From: Acidobacteriota bacterium
GTDB lineage: Bacteria; Acidobacteriota; UBA6911; JACOSC01
Reading direction: 5' to 3'
Length of the DNA: 64,000 bases
Assembly: GCA_016179055.1 (NCBI GenBank)
Contig: JACOSC010000025.1
Coordinates: 45,586 to 109,585 of the forward strand
Of this stretch, positions 1 to 8,400 are shown one piece after another; positions within the stretch are counted from its first letter, which is position 1, and the number at the start of each line of letters is the position of its first letter. A model generated the notes under the pieces. It saw only the letters and a list, made by a program, of their open reading frames with translations. It made no database searches and was not told the origin of the DNA. The translations under genes and the position numbers were made by a program.

Positions 1-1453
1 CTTGCAGAAGTTTTGAAACCAGAGAATTGGCGAGCATGGGAATGGTTATCGCGACAAAGGATCCTCCGCGTTTCGCCAATCCCGCCTTTTCGAGTTCTGG
101 CAATTTTAAAAGCACATTATGCCGATCCCATCCTTCCCCAAACAATTCGCAAATGACGTTAAGTTCATTTTCAAAGGCTCCGGAAATCCCCACATGCGTC
201 AGAAGCGAGAACAACTGAGCACCGTGGAGCGCATCGGGACCGAGTTCTTTTTTGATCCGATCCTCGAATTCCTGCCCTACTTGCTCGGCGAAGTCCTCTG
301 ACGTGTCTCGCAATTTGTTTCCAACACTAGCAGCCACCAGGAGCACTCCCGGAACTCCACCGGCATTACGGATAATCCAATCCTCAATGGAAAAATCCAA
401 AGGCCGGCCGGCAGCTCTCAGAAGCTTTCGGGCATTTTCTTCCGAGAGGGGCTGAAGATGTACAGACTGTACCCGTTCATCGCGCCCGTAAGACGGCGCG
501 GGGGCGTTGGCTGAGGTGGGCAACGTTATGATTAGTTTTAAGGTCGGTAACGTCAGCGCCTCACTCACCAATAAATCAATCGATTCCGAATCCGGGTCCT
601 CAACGATGCATAGGATCTCGCCCTTATCCGAAACGAGCTGTCGGTAATCGTTCAGAGCCATGGAGCGCGGGTCAAGCGCCTGGACGACATAGTGGGGTCG
701 GTGTCGAGTGGCTTCTAGAGCAAGACGGCTCTTTCCAACATCGTGCGGCCCAGTCAGAACTACCACGCGTACTCGCGGATCGTCAACCAACAATTTAAGA
801 CGATTAAGCTCGCCCTCCCGACCTGTGAGTTCGACATCTGCCCCATTATGCTTTTGACTTTGGTGTGCTTGGTAAGCCTCTTGCCAGGTCTTGAAAGATT
901 CGCGAGTAAAGTAGGCGGCGCGTAGATGTGGATTGTCATTTAGAAGCACGGCTAATTCCGCTGCGCCCACGATTTCCACATGAACCATGGATGAATTCGC
1001 GTATCCATCCAAAATGGCCTTTTTTATCGGAGGTTTGCCATCATGATTTAGATCTGCATTGACGAAGAGAACGTATCGGTCCGGGTGCCGTCCGTTTCTT
1101 TCAGTCAGATCCTTCACAGCCCCTTTGAGCGACGATTTTAAATTAGAAATGACTGCTCGACGTCCATCGGCGATCAGGTCACGCTTCTTGTATTGAAACA
1201 CATTCCAACCGGGACCAAGAATCGGCGTTGGCAGCGCATGACCATCATCGGGAAGCACGATGTCCCACTCGGCGTCAATGCCTTTATCCTTCGCATTGAC
1301 ACGCGCAGTAAACGAAGGTAGCTTTGGGCAAGCCCGTCCCGATGCGGCCCAGGCCAGGGCATCGCACAGCGACGCAAATCGATCCGGGGGCCACTCGCTG
1401 GTCCACTGTTCCAGGTGGCGTCCAGTAATCGCTTGTCCAATCAATAAAGCCAT
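1..1453 (-). CDS. Restriction-nuclease-like / STAND NTPase, 3' end beyond the window
   Basis: Reading the minus strand from the ATG at 1453 gives about 484 codons with no stop before the window edge, so the ORF track missed it. The N-terminal ~200 residues contain GIDAEWDIVLP followed by WNVFQYKKRD, an acidic-then-QxK arrangement typical of PD-(D/E)xK (Mrr-like) nuclease folds. A P-loop follows, LTGPHDVGKSRLA with its Lys near residue 241, then a Walker B-like ILCIVEDPD. This nuclease plus STAND-type NTPase layout is seen in anti-phage sensor proteins of the Avs type and related nSTAND families; the C-terminal sensor would lie outside the window. No strong Shine-Dalgarno precedes the ATG. What is seen: open frame, P-loop, QxK. 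Inference: nuclease fold and defence role. It could instead be an uncharacterised regulatory STAND ATPase. Confidence 0.72.
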   Translation of the reverse strand, partial: MALLIGQAITGRHLEQWTSEWPPDRFASLCDALAWAASGRACPKLPSFTARVNAKDKGIDAEWDIVLPDDGHALPTPILGPGWNVFQYKKRDLIADGRRAVISNLKSSLKGAVKDLTERNGRHPDRYVLFVNADLNHDGKPPIKKAILDGYANSSMVHVEIVGAAELAVLLNDNPHLRAAYFTRESFKTWQEAYQAHQSQKHNGADVELTGREGELNRLKLLVDDPRVRVVVLTGPHDVGKSRLALEATRHRPHYVVQALDPRSMALNDYRQLVSDKGEILCIVEDPDSESIDLLVSEALTLPTLKLIITLPTSANAPAPSYGRDERVQSVHLQPLSEENARKLLRAAGRPLDFSIEDWIIRNAGGVPGVLLVAASVGNKLRDTSEDFAEQVGQEFEDRIKKELGPDALHGAQLFSLLTHVGISGAFENELNVICELFGEGWDRHNVLLKLPELEKAGLAKRGGSFVAITIPMLANSLVSKLLQ

Positions 1454-1601
1454 AGCAGAAATACTCTTAACGATTCGATCTCTTCGGAAAAACTATATCA
1501 AATGGCCGACGGGAAATCCAATTTCGGAAAGGAGCGCCTTAAATTTGTATAGGCCAAGCTTCCCTGCCTGCCACTCCACCCGGCGCCGCGCCGACTTTCT
1601 C

Positions 1602-1669
1602 TCTTGCGCTTTGTGCGCTTTTTTGCGGTCCATTATTTCTTGTCGTAAAGAGGCACAAGAAGCGCAAGA
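1602..1669. repeat. Inverted repeat hairpin in the 1454-1983 spacer
   Basis: The arms TCTTGCGCTTTGTGC and GCACAAGAAGCGCAAGA face each other across about 35 bases. The right arm AGGCACAAGAAGCGCAAGA recurs almost unchanged near 37878. The rest of the 530-base spacer holds no convincing gene; the 175-aa ORF at 1260-1787 is a shadow of the STAND gene continued into the spacer. Confidence 0.5.
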
Positions 1670-1766
1670 CTATGCTTTCCGCATTTTGGATTTAACTAAA
1701 ACCCATGAAATTTGTCTAACTCCAATCAGGCCTTTGTTGCGGTATCCTCGGGCTTGTGCGTTCACG

Positions 1767-1775
1767 TGGTATTAT
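1767..1775 (+). promoter_or_regulatory. Candidate extended -10 promoter for the TorF-like porin
   Basis: TGGTATTAT fits a TGn extended -10 element. I see no convincing -35 at the usual distance. It lies about 210 bases upstream of the porin start. Confidence 0.3.
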
Positions 1776-1983
1776 AGGAATCCGTGACGGCGCGGGTGTG
1801 GGGCACGGATTGCCGCCGTCGTCATCGACATCTTCTGCTGCTGCCCTTCGGGGTTTGTCCTCGGCGCTCAAACAGGTCTCCTTATTGCCAAGCTCTGTTC
1901 GAGACACAGGGAAGATTTTGTGCGAGGGGAGAAGCAGAGCCGGGACATTACAAAAGGTAATGACCCAGAGTACGGGAGTTCAC

Positions 1984-2853
1984 ATGCTGATACTATCTCG
2001 ATCGCTTCTACGCAGGGTCGCTTGGGCCGCCCTTAGTTTTATTATTCTGGGCTATGCGGCGCCGGCCGCAGAAGAATCTGCCGAAAAGTCGCTCGAGTGG
2101 AGCGGTTCCGTGGGTGTGTTCTCCAATTATATCGCGCGCGGCTTATCGCAATCCTGGGGAAAACCGGTGTTACAGGCCGAGGTAGACGCGGCCCACAAAA
2201 GCGGATTTATCTTTGGCGCCTTTGCCTCATCCCTTAGCCGGAACCTCTATCCGGGCGGCCATACTGAAATCGACGCCTGGGTGGGGTATGAGTACCCGTT
2301 GTCGGAGGAAATGGCCGTCAGTGTCGAGGCCTTCTATTATGCTTTCCCGAAAGCCAATATCAGCAAGGCCACTTGCGGGGTAGCCATCCCCTGTCCGAGC
2401 CGGCCGCATAGCTTTAACACGGCTCAGGTACGGGTCGGGACCACGTGGCACGGTGTCACTCTCCGCCTGGATTATTCTCTTACCGATTATTTCGCTGATT
2501 CTCGGCCAACCGGCTTTGCCGGGAGCACGCGTGGGACTATGTACTGGGAGCTTAATTTCAAACAAGCGCTTCCACGGACGCAAAGTTGGACGCTTATGTC
2601 GCATCTTGGTGCTACGCGATTTCCAGTAAAATACGCGATAGCCGGTACGGGGATTAGTCAGAATCCTAATTACTGGGATTGGCATGCGGGAGTGGCGAAG
2701 GAATTTAAGGGTAAGCTGATGGGATGGCGCGCAAGTCTTCTCGGCGCCGGGGCCCTCGGTCGTTCGTTCGATAGTACTCCCTCGCTGATTAGCGTACGTT
2801 CAAAGGATCTTGGAAAACCCGTATTGGTCCTGGGTATCGAAAGGGCGTTTTGA
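1984..2853 (+). CDS. TorF family putative porin (Gcw_chp type)
   Basis: About 289 residues from the ATG at 1984, preceded by GGGAG. The upstream in-frame extension in the ORF track (to 1756) is low-complexity and unlike protein, so the internal start is preferred; an ATG at 1961 is possible. A signal peptide (two Arg, a hydrophobic stretch to YAAPAAEES) is followed by WSGSVGVFSNYIARGLSQS, the hallmark opening of the TorF/TIGR02001 outer-membrane family, then amphipathic beta-strands to a C-terminal Phe (IERAF), as in outer-membrane barrels. These proteins are outer-membrane proteins of unknown substrate. The gene stands alone, followed at once by a truncated mobile repeat. Confidence 0.85.
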   Translation: MLILSRSLLRRVAWAALSFIILGYAAPAAEESAEKSLEWSGSVGVFSNYIARGLSQSWGKPVLQAEVDAAHKSGFIFGAFASSLSRNLYPGGHTEIDAWVGYEYPLSEEMAVSVEAFYYAFPKANISKATCGVAIPCPSRPHSFNTAQVRVGTTWHGVTLRLDYSLTDYFADSRPTGFAGSTRGTMYWELNFKQALPRTQSWTLMSHLGATRFPVKYAIAGTGISQNPNYWDWHAGVAKEFKGKLMGWRASLLGAGALGRSFDSTPSLISVRSKDLGKPVLVLGIERAF

Positions 2854-2888
2854 AAAAGTCTGGCGGTTCCAAAGTAAGGTTGATATCA

Positions 2889-3028
2889 CCTGAATTTTGC
2901 ACGACAAGGAGGTTTCTCTAACAAATGATCCATTTTTGTCCGGCTCTGCTTGTTCGCGCGGATCCGTGCAAAAAAATTTTTGCACGGACGATCATCACCA
3001 CGGAGGGTAACTTAGCGATGACTGTGCG
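2889..3028. mobile_element. Truncated copy of the CCTGAATTTTGCACGA element
   Basis: About 140 bases matching the left part of the complete element at 27449-27665, with one difference seen (GCGATG versus GCGAGG). It keeps the left terminal repeat and the internal CGTGCAAAA/TTTTGCACG hairpin but lacks the right terminal repeat. The 61-aa ORF on the minus strand here is produced by this repeat and recurs at 27354-27545. Confidence 0.8.
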
Positions 3029-3074
3029 CAGGAGCGGCCTGTTTATCGCAAGAATGCATGTGTGAGTTCGAACA

Positions 3075-3200
3075 AGCCCCGTAGGGGCGGCCTGTGTAAG
3101 GTTGATTTCGTCGACGAACGCGTCCGGACAGGTCGCTCCTACGGAGCTTTAGGACCTACCATAGGAATCGCTACTATAAGCAGGCCGCCCCTACGGGGCT
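3075..3200. repeat. GCCCC/GGGGC palindromic repeat, copy 1
   Basis: The ends are a perfect 20-base inverted repeat, AGCCCCGTAGGGGCGGCCTG. A GCTCCTACGGAGC palindrome lies inside. The same architecture appears at 34823, 44507 and 56946. A fragment of the arm (AGGAGCGGCCTGTTTATCG) also lies just upstream. Confidence 0.75.
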
Positions 3201-3861
3201 GAGACGCATTGCCTGAGTAGTTACGATATTAATCTATATTGCCTCCCCCACGCACCTCAGAACCAACACGTTTATATTCTCTACGGCGGATGCGGCTAGA
3301 TAAATTTCTAAATTACATGTCCGGATGAAAAATTTATATTGACTTTTGCGCTCTCATAATTTATAAATATAAACATAACTGACCAATGGTTGGGCGTAGT
3401 TAGTCCTTTCTGTTTTTTTCAAATCAAACACTCAGCAGGCAACGATAATGTGTTTGTTACGGTATACCCTTTAGATCAACACCACATGTCAGTTGTACCG
3501 GTTTAACAAATGCCGATGTAGTGACCAGATCTGTGTAAACTTAATTTTTTATACTGGCAATCTGACCACCGCCCAGGAGGCGTCGGGAAGGAACGCACCC
3601 GTAGTCTTCATTTTTCTTGACGCTCCTCTGGTGCTACGCCAGTCTCAAGGCTGTCTGGACCGTAGTCACCAGTTAAGGTTTCCCGCTTGCCACCGCTGCG
3701 GCGGTGTCACTGAGTTTTACTTTTAACAACAGGCTCCGGTAATGGTGCAACGCGACGCACCCGTTTGGGCCTCGGTCCGAACTGCGGTCATGTTGTCCCT
3801 TATATGGAGTGGCGACTGTTGTAATTTCACCACGAGCCTGGCTCTACTGAACAGGGTTTAG
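3201..3861. other. Intergenic region without a convincing gene
   Basis: AT-rich to about 3450, then mixed sequence. The 77-aa ORF at 3493-3726 has no family-like features and no good ribosome binding site. I see no RNA gene, IS or clear promoter here. The base composition changes toward GC-rich near 3850. Confidence 0.4.
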
Positions 3862-4044
3862 CGCGACAACTGGCAGAAAAAACAAACGCTTCGAGTCCGC
3901 TACGTCGAATCCGTGCCATGGAGCGGCTCGGATTTTCTTCGTATCAGCGATGAGATCACGGCTGTTGTCTATGCGCCGTTCGATCTCGAGCACATTCCAC
4001 GCAATCCCATGGGATTAGCCGCGCCGCGGCGCCGCGTGCAGTAG
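3862..4044 (+). pseudogene. Coding-like ORF remnant ending in the kamA ribosome binding site
   Basis: Sixty sense codons lie between a stop at 3859-3861 and the TAG at 4042-4044, with no ATG in frame at the beginning. The translation (VRYVESVPWSGSDFLRIS, then APFDLEHIPRNPMG) reads like genuine protein, and its codon use matches kamA. Its stop codon overlaps the AGGAGG that serves kamA, an arrangement typical of translational coupling. I do not recognise the family. It is either the surviving 3' end of a disrupted first operon gene or a short gene with a GTG start. Confidence 0.4.
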
Positions 4045-4053
4045 GAGGAACGA

Positions 4054-5493
4054 ATGATGATACAAGGCAGGACAGAAGGTTATGACTTAGAGACCGTGCC
4101 TAACTTGAAGCCCCCGGCGGGCCCCGAGGCGCTCGAGCACATGAACCTGCTGCAGGGCGAGTTCTGGCGGAAGGTTCCCGCCTACCGAGAGATCGACGAG
4201 GCTACGTTTCTCGACCACCTGTGGCAATACCGGCACTCGGTGAAAACGCCAAAGGAACTGACCGATACCGTACAGGATCTCGTATCGGCGTCGTTCCTAG
4301 AGGACCTGCAGGCCGGCTTCTATCGCGCGCCGATGAATGTACGCGTCTCGCCATACGTGATGGCGCTCATTGACTGGACCAACCCTTACGACGATCCGAT
4401 TCGCACTCAGTTTATTCCGCTGGCCTCGCGGCTGCTGCCCGATCACCCCAAGTTGACACTCGATTCGCTCCATGAGCAGGAGGACTCCCCGGTACCCGGC
4501 ATGACCCACCGCTACGCCGACAAGGCCCTGTTTCTTCCCACCAGCGTATGCCCGGTGTACTGCCGGTTTTGCACGCGCTCGTACGCCATCGGCGGTGACA
4601 CCGACGTCGTTGAAAAGGCGGAATTGGCCACCGATCCCAAGCGCTGGCAGCAAGCCTTTGCCTACATCGCCTCCCATCCCGAATTGCAAGACATCGTCAT
4701 CTCCGGCGGCGACACTTATCAGTTGCCGGCCAAAAGCCTGAAGAAAATCGGCGACGCCCTGCTCGACATTCCCAACGTACGGCGCATGCGCTTTGCCTCC
4801 AAAGGTGTGGCGATTCTGCCGAGCAAGATCCTCACCGACCACGCCTGGGTAGACGCACTCTGCTCGGTCGTTCAGCGTGGCCGTTCGATGGGAAAGGACG
4901 TCGTCCTTCACACGCACTTCAACAGCCCGAACGAGATCACGTGGATAACGGAGAAAGCGATGCGTCGGCTGTTCGAGCGCGGGGTGACCGTGCGCAACCA
5001 GTCAGTACTGATACGCGGCGTCAATGACGATAAGGAAACGATGCGGCTGCTCGTGCGGCGTCTCGGCTATCTCAACGCGCATCCCTACTATGTCTACTTG
5101 CATGACATGGTCAAGGGCGTGGAAGACTTGCGCACTACTGTGCAGACCGCCATCGACATTGAAAAGTTCGTCCGCGGCTGCACGGCCGGTTATAACACGC
5201 CGACGTTCGTCTGCGACGCGCCCGGCGGCGGCGGTAAGCGCGACGTACATTCCTACGACTATTACGATCGCGAGAACGGCATCGCCGTTTACAGCGCACC
5301 CGGGGTAAAGCCCAACCAGTGGTTCCTGTACTTCGATCCGTTAACGCAACTGGAACCGCAGGCGCGGCGCCGCTGGACGGACCCGGCGAACCATCGAGCG
5401 ATGATCGAGGCCGCACTGGCCCAGGCCAAGCGTTGTGACGCCTTTGACCTGAGGCCGGTCTCCTTTGCAAGCGCGAACACAGAAATCAGGTAG
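4054..5493 (+). CDS. kamA: KamA family radical SAM protein, probable lysine 2,3-aminomutase
   Basis: 479 residues. The radical-SAM cluster motif is CPVYCRFC (Cys 166, 170, 173), and the PLP-lysine motif DAPGGGGK (Lys near 395) is intact, so both cofactors of the aminomutase family are supported. Family members interconvert L-lysine and L-beta-lysine in the cytoplasm; some members act on glutamate instead. Acidic residues in GVND and YLHD are retained, which suits a basic substrate, but I could not align them to the structural lysine-binding positions. AGGAGG lies 5 bases before the ATG. The next gene, a Pls-type synthetase with a lysine-like adenylation code, starts 5 bases after the stop, so the enzyme most likely supplies beta-lysine to it. 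There is no ablB-type acetyltransferase beside it, which argues against osmolyte synthesis. Confidence 0.88.
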   Translation: MMIQGRTEGYDLETVPNLKPPAGPEALEHMNLLQGEFWRKVPAYREIDEATFLDHLWQYRHSVKTPKELTDTVQDLVSASFLEDLQAGFYRAPMNVRVSPYVMALIDWTNPYDDPIRTQFIPLASRLLPDHPKLTLDSLHEQEDSPVPGMTHRYADKALFLPTSVCPVYCRFCTRSYAIGGDTDVVEKAELATDPKRWQQAFAYIASHPELQDIVISGGDTYQLPAKSLKKIGDALLDIPNVRRMRFASKGVAILPSKILTDHAWVDALCSVVQRGRSMGKDVVLHTHFNSPNEITWITEKAMRRLFERGVTVRNQSVLIRGVNDDKETMRLLVRRLGYLNAHPYYVYLHDMVKGVEDLRTTVQTAIDIEKFVRGCTAGYNTPTFVCDAPGGGGKRDVHSYDYYDRENGIAVYSAPGVKPNQWFLYFDPLTQLEPQARRRWTDPANHRAMIEAALAQAKRCDAFDLRPVSFASANTEIR

Positions 5494-5498
5494 GAGCT

Positions 5499-8400
5499 AT
5501 GAAAGAAACACAGCCAAGTAATGAACAGATAAACCCTAAAATGACTGCAGAAGTTGAAAGGACCGCCTGTGACGAATCGGCAGGGTGTCTCCACGAGCTT
5601 TTCGAAGCTTGGGTCGACCTACGGCCGGACGCCCCTGCGATCCTCAGCGATGGTCTGTGCTTATCTTACAAAGAGCTTGAAGACCGGGCCAACCGCTTGG
5701 CACGGTGTATACGCACCTACGGGGTCGGGCCCGGCGATCTGGTGGCGATTTATTTCGAGCGCTCGGCGGCGCCGATCGTCGCCATACTGGCTTGCCTCAA
5801 GGCGGAAGTCGCTTACGTGCCCATAGATCCGATTTACCCGGCGGACCGCATCCGCCATATTTTGCTTGAAGCGGAAGTGAGCCTCGTCCTCACCGAGCAG
5901 GCGCTTGCGGCCCGCGCGCAAAGCTTTTCCTCCAGCCGGTTGCTCGTCACTGACGCGCCCGGCGACGAGATCAGCGGCCAATCGGCGGCGCGCCTTTCTC
6001 GCCAGGACAGCGGACTCACGCCGCAAGATCTTTGTTACGTCATTTATACGTCCGGCACCACGGGTCGCCCAAAGGGCGTGATGACCGAGCACCGCAACGC
6101 CTGGAAATTCGTCTTAGCGTTCAACGAAGTGTGCAGCACGACGCAGGAAGATCGTATTTACCAAGGTTTTTCGTTGAGCTTCGACGGATCGGTAGAAGAG
6201 ATCTGGATGGCGTTTTCCAACGGCGCGCCCCTGGTGGTCGGCACTCCTCAGACCCCGCGATTCGGCAACGATATGGCGCGGTTCCTCAGCCGGCACGGCG
6301 TAACGTATTTTTCAACCGTTCCAACCATGCTCTCCACTATGACGGAGGACATCCCCTCGCTAAGGCAACTCGTGGTCAGCGGTGAAGTCTGTCCGCCTGA
6401 GCTGGTGGCCCGCTGGGCCCGACCCGGCCGGCGGGTTTTGAACGCCTATGGACCCACCGAAGCCACGGTCAATACCACGGTCGCCGAGTGCATGCCGGGC
6501 CGGCCCATCACGATAGGCCGGCCACTGCCCGGTTATGACGTATACATTCTGGATGACGATATGCAGCCCCTGCCCCCGGGTGAGAAGGGCGAACTCTTCG
6601 TCGGCGGAGACACTCTGGCGCGGGGCTACCTCAAACAGCCCGACCTGACCGCCGAGCGCTTCGTCACCTCTTCCTATGTCGGCAACGGTGAACCGACGCG
6701 GCTCTACCGGACCGGTGATTCGGCCTTGATCAACGTCCAGGGCGATATCGAGTTTTTTGGCCGCCTCGATGGTCAGGTCAAGATACGCGGCTACCGCGTC
6801 GAGTTGGCGGAAATCGAAACTGTGCTGATCGAATGCCCCGGCATTCGTGCCGCCACGGTCAGCCTGTTGGAGCACGACGGATTACGGGAGCTGGCCGCCT
6901 TCGTCCTGGTTGACAACGCCGGCGCGCCGATGGATCGCAATACCGTGCTGGAATTGCTGAGGGCGCGGCTTCCGGATTACATGGTCCCCGCCTACCTCGA
7001 TATCCTTCACGAGTTTCCCACCCTTGCCAGCGGCAAAGTAGACCGCAAGCGACTGCCCGCGCCGGTTTCGCCGCTGGTGCGCACTGCACGCCATATCATT
7101 CCGCCGAAGACGGATCTCGAGCTCAAGATCGTGGCGGTATGGCAACGGTTATTCGGCGTCACCGAAATTTCCATTGAAGACGACTTTTTCCTGGACCTCG
7201 GCGGCTACTCGCTGCTTGCCGCACAGATGGTCACGATGCTGCGCAGCGAGGCGGGGTTAACCGTCGCCGTGCGCGACGCGTATCGTTTTCCCACGGTAAA
7301 AAAACTGGCGGAGCAAATCGCCACGACGGAGACTCGATCGCCCGCAGAGCCTACCACGGCCGATAAGGCCAAGCTGTCGAGCCGAGCTGCGTTTGAAAGC
7401 CTTTCGCCCTGGGCCCGCCGGGCGTGCGTGGCACTGCAAGCGCATTCGCTTTACCTTTTATACGGACTGGGGACGGCTCCCTTGTGCGCCTTCCTGTTGT
7501 TGGCCCTCAATGTCAAGGAAGGCGCCCTGGCGCTTAAGCCGGCAGTCGCCGTCGGCATCGCCCTTGGGTTTGCCACTTGGCCGACGCTGCTGTGCGTGAG
7601 CCTCGCAGCCAAATGGCTGATCATCGGGCGTTACAAGCCGGGACGGTATCCGGTTTGGGGGCTTTATTACTGGCGTTGGTGGCTGGTGATGCATATGCAA
7701 GGCATGAGCGGCGCCGGCGCGCTTACCGGGACTCCCGTGCTGCGCGTGTACTACCGTTTGATGGGCGCAAAGGTCGGTCGAGATGTCGCGCTCGATACTG
7801 CGCAATGCTTTATTTGGGATCTCGTAACCATTGGGGATGAAACGAGCATCGGCGCGGATACCCAACTTTTAGGCTGTCGGGTTGTGGACGGCATGCTGGT
7901 CATGGGCCGTATCGACATCGGGAGCCGGTGTTTCATCGGCATACATTCGGCGCTGGGTCTGAACGTACGCATGGAAGACGATACACGGCTCGACGATCAA
8001 TCCTTGCTTCCCGACGGGGCCGTCATGGAGGCCGGTGAATCGCGTCGCGGCTCGCCGGCGTTGCCCGCGCCGGTGGCCGTGCCCGAGCCGAATCCTCACT
8101 GCGCGCTCCAAAGTCGTCGCTCGGCCCTGCTGTATGGGATGGCGCATTTTATCCTGATCGAACTGCTGGGCTGGCTGCTTCTGCTCCCCGCGGCGCCGCT
8201 TGCCGTCGGAATCAACTTTGCCTATGTGACCGGCGGCTGGCCGTGGGGCCTGCTCGCGCTGCTCGCTTCGGTACCGGCGGCGGAGGTGCTCTATTGCTTC
8301 TTCATCGCCGGCCTCAAAGCTTTGGCCTTGCGCCGCCCGGCGCCAGGCGTGTATCCACTGGCCAGCGTTTTCTATCTGCGCAAGTGGTTTGTGGACGAGT

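Noticed and set aside
1260-1787. 175-aa plus-strand ORF
   Set aside because: It lies antisense to the STAND gene and then continues into repeat-bearing spacer; no family-like sequence or ribosome binding site.
3493-3726. 77-aa ORF upstream of kamA
   Set aside because: No recognisable motif, no good start context, and surrounding sequence looks non-coding.
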